DNA from: an uncultured Bacteroidota bacterium
GTDB lineage: Bacteria; Bacteroidota; Bacteroidia; Chitinophagales; Chitinophagaceae
DNA: 53,879 nucleotides
Direction of reading: 5' to 3'
NCBI GenBank assembly: GCA_937928385.1
Contig: CALEZD010000122.1
Coordinates: 1-53,879 of the forward strand
The translations under genes were made by a program, and so were the position numbers. Positions 17,256 through 23,032 of the stretch are shown here, one piece after another. Below the pieces are notes generated by a model. That model saw only the letters and a list, made by a program, of their open reading frames with translations. It made no database searches and was not told where the DNA came from. How positions within the stretch are numbered: position 1 is the stretch's first letter; the number at the start of each line of letters is the position of its first letter.

Positions 17256-18095
17256 TTATTTACACTCGCCGCCCGGCTCGCAACTGGCAGCTTCTCCGTC
17301 CATCATGGTGAGGCTGCCTTTTTCTTTGGCATATTCATCCCATGCCTGGTTCAGCGCCTGTACAAACGTAGCAGATGGTTGCGCCCCACTTATACCATAT
17401 TTATTATTGATTACGAAAAAAGGCACTCCATTGATACCGATGCGAGCAGCAGTTTCTATATCGGCATGTACCTCCCCACTATAAGCATCACTGTTCAGCA
17501 CATCTAGAACTGCTTGTTTTTCTATGCCCACCACTGCAGCCATGTCAGCTAATACATTATGGTCGGCTATGTTTTTGCCTTCGGTAAAATAACCTTTGAA
17601 CAACTGTTCTTCCATTGCATCGCCTTTGCCGTATGTTTTGGCAAGTTGCACTACGCGGTGTGCGTCAAATGAATTGGCTACTACCGCTTTGTCAAAGTGG
17701 TATTGCAATCCCGCTCGTGCTGCCATGTCAGTTACATGCTGATGAGCCTGTTTACTCCATGCCAGCGACTGGCCCTTTCGTTCGGCAAGGTAGCTGTACA
17801 CATCCTTGCCGGGCTGCGTTTTTGTATCAGGGTCCAGTTGAAAACTATGCCATACCACCTCTATGCTGTCACCATGGGCAAACTGCTGTAATGCCTGTTC
17901 AAAATGACGTTTGCCTATATAACAAAATGGGCACATCACATCCGACCATATATCTACTCTCATATTTCCGTTGTTGGTTTGAGCCTGTCGCAGTCCCTCA
18001 GTATTCTTCAACCTTTTCTGCGCATGTACAGGTACATACGCTATACAGGCGAGTAATATGGAGGCTATAATCTTCAGGCTGGTTATTTTATACAA
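17256..18095 (-). CDS. exported DsbA-family oxidoreductase, FrnE-like
   Basis: This 279-aa protein has a signal peptide (MYKITSLKIIASILLACIAYVPVHAQ) in front of a DsbA/FrnE thioredoxin fold. The active site is C55-P-F-C58 in VDIWSDVMCPFCYIGKRHFE, and GINGVPFFVINNKYGISGAQ supplies the cis-Pro loop. FrnE-type proteins are usually cytosolic; export to the periplasm is notable here. The C-terminus ends in a second cysteine pair, C272-E-P-G-G-E-C278, reminiscent of the extra CX4C motif described for Deinococcus FrnE but with five intervening residues. It likely forms or reshuffles disulfides in envelope proteins such as the Cys-rich lipoproteins encoded next to it. Confidence 0.85.
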   Translation of the reverse strand: MYKITSLKIIASILLACIAYVPVHAQKRLKNTEGLRQAQTNNGNMRVDIWSDVMCPFCYIGKRHFEQALQQFAHGDSIEVVWHSFQLDPDTKTQPGKDVYSYLAERKGQSLAWSKQAHQHVTDMAARAGLQYHFDKAVVANSFDAHRVVQLAKTYGKGDAMEEQLFKGYFTEGKNIADHNVLADMAAVVGIEKQAVLDVLNSDAYSGEVHADIETAARIGINGVPFFVINNKYGISGAQPSATFVQALNQAWDEYAKEKGSLTMMDGEAASCEPGGECK

Positions 18096-18173
18096 AGGTA
18101 CTTATTGTTCAGCCCGGAGAGTATTAGTATGCCTTACTCATGTATAGACATAGATGATGGCAGGGAAATGGAA

Positions 18174-18410
18174 CTAACGGGTAAGTACCTGGCATTGCCC
18201 GGCCTCGGGTTTATATACTACGGGGTCTTCCTTCCCTTTGCTGACACATTTGCTGTTTGCAGTTCTCAGGGATGAAGCCTTCACTTCAAAAGTATATAGC
18301 TGTGCCGGCATCGTCACTGTGGGACAGGTACACTGATAAGACCTTTTGCAGGATGCGGAGAACAGAGTGGCCATTAACAGGACTAATGGGATTATGGATG
18401 CACTTTTCAT
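18174..18410 (-). CDS. small Cys-rich lipoprotein, family member A
   Basis: This 78-aa protein has a lipoprotein signal (MKSASIIPLVLLMATLFSASC). The lipid-modified Cys is followed by KRSYQCTC, and two further cysteines occur in NSKC and GQC near the end. Three other tiny proteins in this window share the same exact spacing C-x3-aromatic-x-C-x-C with two later cysteines, so this is a real paralogous family and not a chance ORF. The distance from the CxC motif to the next Cys is 25 residues, identical to member B. It is divergent from member B (90 bp). No known family is recognised; four extracytoplasmic cysteines suggest two disulfides or metal binding. Confidence 0.75.
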   Translation of the reverse strand: MKSASIIPLVLLMATLFSASCKRSYQCTCPTVTMPAQLYTFEVKASSLRTANSKCVSKGKEDPVVYKPEAGQCQVLTR

Positions 18411-18500
18411 AGGCTAAGTATTTGTATTATTAAAGATAACAATTTCACCGCTATACTGGCACACAATTTGCCTTAGTACCTCTACACAAAAATACGATAC

Positions 18501-18713
18501 ATGAAAAAAGCTATATTACTGCCGGCTTTAGCCGCTGCTATGATATCTATGTCCTCCTGCGAGCGGAATTTCACCTGTACCTGTGTATACCCCGATTCTA
18601 ATATCGGCACTACAAAAACCAATATCAAAGCCTACAAGCGTAGCGATGCTGAGGTACATTGCAACTCGCTGAACAAAGGTGCAAAAAACCTGGGAGGGGC
18701 ATGTGCATTGTAG
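18501..18713 (+). CDS. small Cys-rich lipoprotein, family member B
   Basis: This 70-aa lipoprotein (MKKAILLPALAAAMISMSSC) has the mature start CERNFTCTCVYP, then Cys in AEVHC and GAC, matching members A, C and D. The 25-residue spacing between the CxC and the third cysteine equals that of member A. It is transcribed divergently from A and converges on the lipoprotein gene at 18737. Function unknown. Confidence 0.75.
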   Translation: MKKAILLPALAAAMISMSSCERNFTCTCVYPDSNIGTTKTNIKAYKRSDAEVHCNSLNKGAKNLGGACAL

Positions 18714-18736
18714 CATGTCCTGTCATTTCGTACAAG

Positions 18737-19471
18737 CTATATTTTATGCGGGTACGATACCGTGAAAGTATCAGTCTTGTATATATAACTGGTTGAGTGC
18801 AGATGAGATTGAGGGTACAGTGCCACGGACAAACATTCATGTATGCCCCATATACCGCCAGTCAGGGCTGTCTGGTATATAAGCCGTTCGCCATTGCCAG
18901 TCATATACAATGCAGGGTATGTTTTGCCTAAAATCGTTGCCGTACCCTTCTCCAGTTTGCAGTTCTTTTTAAACCACGATGGTACACATTCCGGGATAGT
19001 ATTGACAAGTTCATCCAGTTCCAGGTTCAGGCACATCGATGCAGAGTAAAAAGGGCTACTGATAGTATACAACATATTCTTCGCACTGTCATGCCTGATA
19101 TAGATAATACGCTTTTGCTCATAGGTATAGTTGTCTCTTGCATTGATAGTAGCGGTAACCACTGAATATTTGTGAAAACTAGCCTCCGGCTGATACGCGG
19201 GGTCTATTAAAGTGTCAAGCCCCGTATAACGTATAGTGGCGTACATATGGTAACCGGTATCGAAAATCTGGCGCCTGGGTTCCATAGGGTCTGCAGTCAT
19301 TATTCCCTGGTAGTGCACCTTCCATACTACATCTTTGTCGGCAGTACCAAGGGGTGGGTACACAACCTGTACCGGCGTATCATTCTTGTTGTCGCTTACA
19401 GGTGTGTTTTCTTTCTTTTTGCAACCTGCCAGGCAAAGTACCAGTAACAGGTAAGACAGCATAGTTTTCAT
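18737..19471 (-). CDS. hypothetical lipoprotein
   Basis: This 244-aa lipoprotein starts MKTMLSYLLLVLCLAGCKKK. The frame stays open to 19522, but the 17 extra residues precede a perfect lipoprotein signal, so the ATG at 19471 is chosen. The mature protein has a short polar tether (ENTPVSDNKNDTPVQ) and then a beta-rich domain without a motif I recognise; cysteines occur only singly (SMCLNLELDE, PECVPSWFKKNCKLEKG, HECLSV). It faces the periplasm or cell surface. No neighbour explains its role. Confidence 0.65.
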   Translation of the reverse strand: MKTMLSYLLLVLCLAGCKKKENTPVSDNKNDTPVQVVYPPLGTADKDVVWKVHYQGIMTADPMEPRRQIFDTGYHMYATIRYTGLDTLIDPAYQPEASFHKYSVVTATINARDNYTYEQKRIIYIRHDSAKNMLYTISSPFYSASMCLNLELDELVNTIPECVPSWFKKNCKLEKGTATILGKTYPALYMTGNGERLIYQTALTGGIWGIHECLSVALYPQSHLHSTSYIYKTDTFTVSYPHKI

Positions 19472-19533
19472 GCTACTATATTTTAGGTTAAATTTATATA
19501 AGTTTAACGATACAGAACACAAAAATATTGTGT

Positions 19534-19688
19534 CACTGCTCCTCCCGCCATGGCAGAAGACAGTTGGTCTCGTGTAGCAGATCCAAATTCCGTCAAACCC
19601 TGAGGTTCAGATGCTAGCGGGGGCAGGCTCAGGGCTGAAAATAGACACCGGACTATGGACCAGAAGGGGGCATGGGGCTGTTTTTTTG
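19534..19688 (+). ncRNA. candidate structured small RNA upstream of rpsL
   Basis: The 356 bp between the lipoprotein start at 19471 and rpsL contain no gene but can fold into a rod. Closing pairings are 19538-19542 with 19674-19678 and 19544-19546 with 19668-19670. Next come seven pairs 19564-19570 with 19657-19663 and GTGT 19572-19575 with ACAC 19645-19648, then an asymmetric central bubble. The tip is a seven-pair stem CCCTGAG 19598-19604 with CTCAGGG 19628-19634. Seven T residues follow at 19681-19687, so the plus strand is favoured. The plan (closing stem, central bubble, terminal stem) resembles 6S RNA, although it is shorter than usual. This was folded by hand; identity is unproven. Confidence 0.35.
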
Positions 19689-19759
19689 GAACCCAATCAT
19701 CCTATCTACTAACCCCTAAGCATTAATTACTAATACCTACCACTATTTTTGACAATTAT

Positions 19760-19791
19760 TTTGCGTGATTTAAAAAGATACATTACCTTTG
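19760..19791 (+). promoter_or_regulatory. promoter of rpsL-rpsG
   Basis: TTTG at 19760-19763 and TACCTTTG at 19784-19791 are separated by 20 bases, a full match to the Bacteroidota primary sigma factor consensus TTTG-N17-23-TAnnTTTG. The start of transcription would be near 19798, about 30 bases before the rpsL ATG. Confidence 0.8.
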
Positions 19792-19827
19792 CAGTCCTTT
19801 AAAAAAAATATATTAACGGTATAGCAA

Positions 19828-20208
19828 ATGCCTACAATTCAACAATTAGTAAGAAAAGGCCGTAAGCAGGTAGAGATTAAGTCGAAATCGCGCGCCCTGG
19901 ACGCATGTCCGCAACGCCGCGGTGTATGTACCCGTGTATATACTACTACCCCTAAAAAACCGAACTCAGCGCTGCGTAAAGTAGCTAAAGTGCGCCTGAC
20001 CAACAAAATAGAGGTTATCGCATATATTCCGGGTGAAGGCCACAACCTGCAGGAGCACAGTATAGTACTGATACGCGGCGGCAGGGTAAAAGACCTTCCG
20101 GGTGTACGTTACCACATCGTACGTGGTGCGCTGGATACTGCCGGTGTTAAAGACCGTAAGCAGAGCCGCTCTAAGTACGGTACAAAACGTGAAAAAGCTA
20201 AGAAATAA
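19828..20208 (+). CDS. rpsL: 30S ribosomal protein S12
   Basis: This 126-aa S12 belongs to the decoding centre of the small subunit. The conserved LVRKGRKQVEIKSKSRALDACPQRRGVC and TTPKKPNSALRKVAKVRLTN segments and PGEGHNLQEHSIVLIRGGRVKDLPGVRYHIVRG are present. The lysine that mediates streptomycin sensitivity is unchanged in TPKKPNS. It is followed 35 bp later by rpsG in one operon, but fusA is not next, unlike the classical str operon. Confidence 0.98.
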   Translation: MPTIQQLVRKGRKQVEIKSKSRALDACPQRRGVCTRVYTTTPKKPNSALRKVAKVRLTNKIEVIAYIPGEGHNLQEHSIVLIRGGRVKDLPGVRYHIVRGALDTAGVKDRKQSRSKYGTKREKAKK

Positions 20209-20243
20209 TCAATAATAACAAGCTATTTATATAATATAATAAC

Positions 20244-20711
20244 ATGAGGAAGGCACAAGCTAAAAAAATCCCTCTGGCACCAGACCCCAGGTTCAACGAC
20301 AAAATGGTAACCCGTTTTGTAAACTGCCTGATGTGGGGTGGTAACAAAAGCATAGTTCTGAAGGCGTTTTACGATGCTGTAGACAAAGTAAGTAAAATGA
20401 CCGGCGAAGACGGCTACGAGGTTTGGAAAAAAGCCCTGACCAATGTAACCCCTGCAGTAGAAGTGCGCAGCCGCCGTATAGGTGGTGCTACCTTCCAGAT
20501 ACCTGCCGAGGTGCGCCCCGACCGCAAAATATCGCTGAGCATCAAATGGCTTATCCGTTACAGTCGCGAACGCAACGGACGTACCATTGCTGACAAACTG
20601 GCCAACGAAATAGTAGCCGCAGCTAAAGGCGAAGGTGGAGCTTTTAAAAAGAAAGAAGATACACACCGTATGGCTGAAGCCAATAAGGCTTTCGCTCACT
20701 TCAGGGTGTAA
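20244..20711 (+). CDS. rpsG: 30S ribosomal protein S7
   Basis: This 155-aa S7 is the primary 16S rRNA binder of the subunit head. Recognisable text: MRKAQAKKIPLAPDPRFNDKMVTRFVNCLMWGGNKS, NVTPAVEVRSRRIGGATFQIPAEV and KKEDTHRMAEANKAFAHFRV. It is co-transcribed with rpsL, and a UUCG-loop terminator follows 36 bp after the stop, ending the operon before recA. Confidence 0.98.
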   Translation: MRKAQAKKIPLAPDPRFNDKMVTRFVNCLMWGGNKSIVLKAFYDAVDKVSKMTGEDGYEVWKKALTNVTPAVEVRSRRIGGATFQIPAEVRPDRKISLSIKWLIRYSRERNGRTIADKLANEIVAAAKGEGGAFKKKEDTHRMAEANKAFAHFRV

Positions 20712-20747
20712 TAGCCCCGACCCTAAGGGGAGGTGTTTTAAAATATC

Positions 20748-20775
20748 AGAGGTTGCTTCGGCAGCCTCTTTTTTG
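20748..20775 (+). terminator. rho-independent terminator of rpsL-rpsG
   Basis: A 9-bp stem (20748-20756 with 20761-20769) closes a TTCG tetraloop and runs into a T-rich tail. Confidence 0.9.
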
Positions 20776-20829
20776 TTTATACTAGCTGCTAATCCCTAAT
20801 CACTAACATACACAAATGTGGATAACTTT

Positions 20830-20872
20830 TTTGTACAAATGTTTAAAATGTACAAAGATTGGAGTATATTTG
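20830..20872 (+). promoter_or_regulatory. recA promoter with paired TGTACAAA repeats
   Basis: A -7 element TATATTTG at 20865-20872 is preceded after 19 bases by TTTA (20842-20845), a one-mismatch -33 box. Two copies of TGTACAAA (20832-20839 and 20849-20856, 17 bp apart) flank the -33 box, and the first is within the perfect palindrome TTTGTACAAA (20830-20839). This position suits a repressor such as a DNA-damage regulator, which is inference. Confidence 0.55.
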
Positions 20873-20908
20873 TAAATAAATTAGTTTTAGCGAAAAATAG
20901 ATAATTAT

Positions 20909-21907
20909 ATGGCAGCAGATGAAAAATTAAAGGTACTTAAGCTCGCTCTGGACAAGATCGAAAAGGATTATGGCAAGGGCTCTGTAATGATGTTGGGCGA
21001 TAAACAAGCAGTGAATATCGAAACCATCAGCACAGGCTCTTTAGGATTGGATGTAGCGCTGGGTGTGGGTGGTTTTCCACGCGGACGTATTGTAGAGATA
21101 TACGGCCCGGAATCTTCAGGTAAAACTACCATAGCTATACATACTATAGCCGAGGCCCAAAAGAAGGGTGGTATCTGCGCTATTATAGATGCTGAACACG
21201 CTTTTGATGCCAGCTATGCCCGCAAACTGGGTGTGGATGTAGATAATCTTATTATTTCTCAACCCGACTATGGTGAGCAGGCATTGGAGATAGCCGACAG
21301 GCTGATTTCTTCCGGCGCATTGGATGTGGTGGTAATCGACTCGGTAGCCGCGTTGGTGCCCAAGGGCGAACTGGAAGGCGAGATGGGCGATAGCAAAATG
21401 GGCCTGCAGGCAAGGCTGATGAGCCAGGCTCTGCGTAAGCTGACTGCTACTATCAGCCGTACAGGTTGTACCTGTATTTTCATCAACCAGCTCAGGGAGA
21501 AAATCGGTGTGATGTTTGGCAACCCCGAGACAACTACAGGTGGTAACGCCCTCAAGTTCTATGCTTCTGTACGTTTGGACATCCGTAGAATCAGCCAGAT
21601 AAAAGATGGTGACGTAGCCAGTGGCAACCGTACCAAGGTAAAAGTGGTGAAGAACAAAGTAGCGCCGCCTTTCCGTACCGTAGAGTTCGATATTATCTTC
21701 GGGCTGGGTATCAGCAAGGTAGGCGAGATAATAGATATGGGTGTTGACCTTGGCATACTCAACAAGAGCGGCTCATGGTTCAGCTATGGCGATGCCAAAA
21801 TAGGCCAGGGCCGCGAAGCGGTAAAACAGTTTATGCTGGACAACCCTGAGATGATGCAGGAAGTGGAAGATAAAATACGTGTGCAACTGCAACCGGCCGG
21901 TGAATAA
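20909..21907 (+). CDS. recA: recombinase RecA
   Basis: This 332-aa RecA forms the ATP-dependent strand-exchange filament and stimulates self-cleavage of SOS repressors. Walker A GPESSGKT lies at residues 66-73. Other hallmarks are CAIIDAEHAFDASYARKLGVD, VVIDSVAALVPKGELEGEMGD, the L2 region with FINQLREKIGVMFGNPETTTGGNALKFYASVR, and KVVKNKVAPPFR. The C-terminal tail is short. It is monocistronic, between the rpsG terminator and a strong hairpin. Confidence 0.98.
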   Translation: MAADEKLKVLKLALDKIEKDYGKGSVMMLGDKQAVNIETISTGSLGLDVALGVGGFPRGRIVEIYGPESSGKTTIAIHTIAEAQKKGGICAIIDAEHAFDASYARKLGVDVDNLIISQPDYGEQALEIADRLISSGALDVVVIDSVAALVPKGELEGEMGDSKMGLQARLMSQALRKLTATISRTGCTCIFINQLREKIGVMFGNPETTTGGNALKFYASVRLDIRRISQIKDGDVASGNRTKVKVVKNKVAPPFRTVEFDIIFGLGISKVGEIIDMGVDLGILNKSGSWFSYGDAKIGQGREAVKQFMLDNPEMMQEVEDKIRVQLQPAGE

Positions 21908-21923
21908 GAAATATGATATATTA

Positions 21924-21953
21924 GAAACGCCCCGTACTCGTACGGGGCGTTTC
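21924..21953. terminator. bidirectional terminator after recA
   Basis: A perfect 14-bp stem, GAAACGCCCCGTAC (21924-21937) with its complement at 21940-21953 and a two-base loop, separates recA from the convergent small lipoprotein gene. Confidence 0.9.
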
Positions 21954-21973
21954 TATTTAATTTTAATACGGAA

Positions 21974-22171
21974 TTACTTCAGCTTACAACCGGTCCGTAT
22001 ACTGCCATTATAACCTTCGCAGGCTGTTTTAGCCAATGGTTTTGTAGTGCTGGAAATTGTAATGTCAGAGGTGCCGCCATTACCGTCATCACAAGAACAA
22101 GTCCAGTCTTTCTTACAGGATGTAAAAGTAATTGAAATAAGTGCTACGGCAATTAATAGAGATTTTTTCAT
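21974..22171 (-). CDS. small Cys-rich lipoprotein, family member C
   Basis: This 65-aa lipoprotein (MKKSLLIAVALISITFTSC) has the mature start CKKDWTCSCDDG, the third cysteine in KTAC and the fourth in TGCKLK at the C-terminus. The C-x3-W-x-C-x-C spacing is identical to members A, B and D. It sits between recA (convergent, across the terminator) and the Crp/Fnr gene (divergent). Function unknown. Confidence 0.75.
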   Translation of the reverse strand: MKKSLLIAVALISITFTSCKKDWTCSCDDGNGGTSDITISSTTKPLAKTACEGYNGSIRTGCKLK

Positions 22172-22319
22172 AAAAGGTTATTTGAATTAATAAAGCTGTA
22201 ATGTTATAAAATGCCCTGAATATTTACAAGTGTTTACCTGGAAAAATATAATACACTTCGTAAGCCACACTTTTACAGTATGCTGGTTTCCCCTTAACTT
22301 TAAAGATAATTAGTTATAC

Positions 22320-22964
22320 ATGGAAATTACCGAACAGCATCGGAGGTTGCGTACATATATCGAGAAACTGATTCCTGATATAGAAGAGGATACCTGGCAG
22401 CATTTTGCTGAAAAACTTACAGTAAAATGCTATAAGAAAGGTGAATTGGTGATAAAGCCAGGGATGGTGTGCAATAATGTATCCTATGTTAATAAAGGCC
22501 TGCTACGCAGCTATTACCTGGTTGACGGCAAAGAAATCATCACTTCGTTTTTTCCGGAAGAGTGTTATTTCTCTGACTATGAAAGTTTCCTCTCGCGCAA
22601 GCCTGCGGTGATGTATAGCGAAGCCATAGAAGATACAGAAGTGGTGGATGTGAACTATGACGAACTGCAATCGCTCTACGCGGTCTATCCTCAATGCGAG
22701 CGGGTAGGCAGGCTGGTGGCTGAAGAGTTGTTTGTGCACCTGTCCAACCGCAACTCTTCTTTTATGCTGGATACGCCTGAGCAACGTTACTACCGTTTCC
22801 TGGAAGAGTGTGAACCTATTGTACAGAGGATACCGCAATATATGATTGCATCTTACCTCGGCATCACCCCCGAAGCGCTCAGCAGGATTAGGGCGCGTAT
22901 CAGTCGCAGGCCTGCGGGGGATGTACTTATTGATTCAAATCAATTAAAAGTAAAGCGGTGCTGA
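22320..22964 (+). CDS. Crp/Fnr-family transcription regulator
   Basis: This 214-aa regulator has an N-terminal cyclic-nucleotide-binding-like beta barrel (YKKGELVIKPGMVCNNVSYVNKGLLRSYYLVDGKEI) and a C-terminal helix-turn-helix, IPQYMIASYLGITPEALSRIRARISRR. The recognition helix carries E185-x-x-S188-R189, the arrangement used by FNR to read TTGAT half-sites, whereas CRP lacks the serine. There is no N-terminal cysteine cluster, so it is not an Fe-S oxygen sensor like FNR, and its ligand is unknown. Two FNR-type boxes lie at its 3' end and just downstream, ahead of the TonB receptor, which is a likely target. Confidence 0.85.
   Translation: MEITEQHRRLRTYIEKLIPDIEEDTWQHFAEKLTVKCYKKGELVIKPGMVCNNVSYVNKGLLRSYYLVDGKEIITSFFPEECYFSDYESFLSRKPAVMYSEAIEDTEVVDVNYDELQSLYAVYPQCERVGRLVAEELFVHLSNRNSSFMLDTPEQRYYRFLEECEPIVQRIPQYMIASYLGITPEALSRIRARISRRPAGDVLIDSNQLKVKRC
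22929..22944. promoter_or_regulatory. FNR-type box 1 (inside the end of the Crp/Fnr gene)
   Basis: The sequence ATTGATTCAAATCAAT contains a perfect TTGAT-N4-ATCAA box. It overlaps the last codons of the regulator gene and is 14/16 identical to box 2, 37 bp further on. Confidence 0.55.
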
Positions 22965-22965
22965 T

Positions 22966-22981
22966 ATTGATTCAGGTCAAT
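22966..22981. promoter_or_regulatory. FNR-type box 2 upstream of the TonB receptor
   Basis: The sequence ATTGATTCAGGTCAAT is an ATTGA-N6-TCAAT inverted repeat. If the -7 element is the CAATTTTG at 23003-23010, transcription starts near 23016 and this box is centred near -42, where class II activators bind. Confidence 0.55.
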
Positions 22982-23032
22982 GGAGGGCTGCGGAATAGCT
23001 GTCAATTTTGTGCGTGAAAAAATGCACATAAC

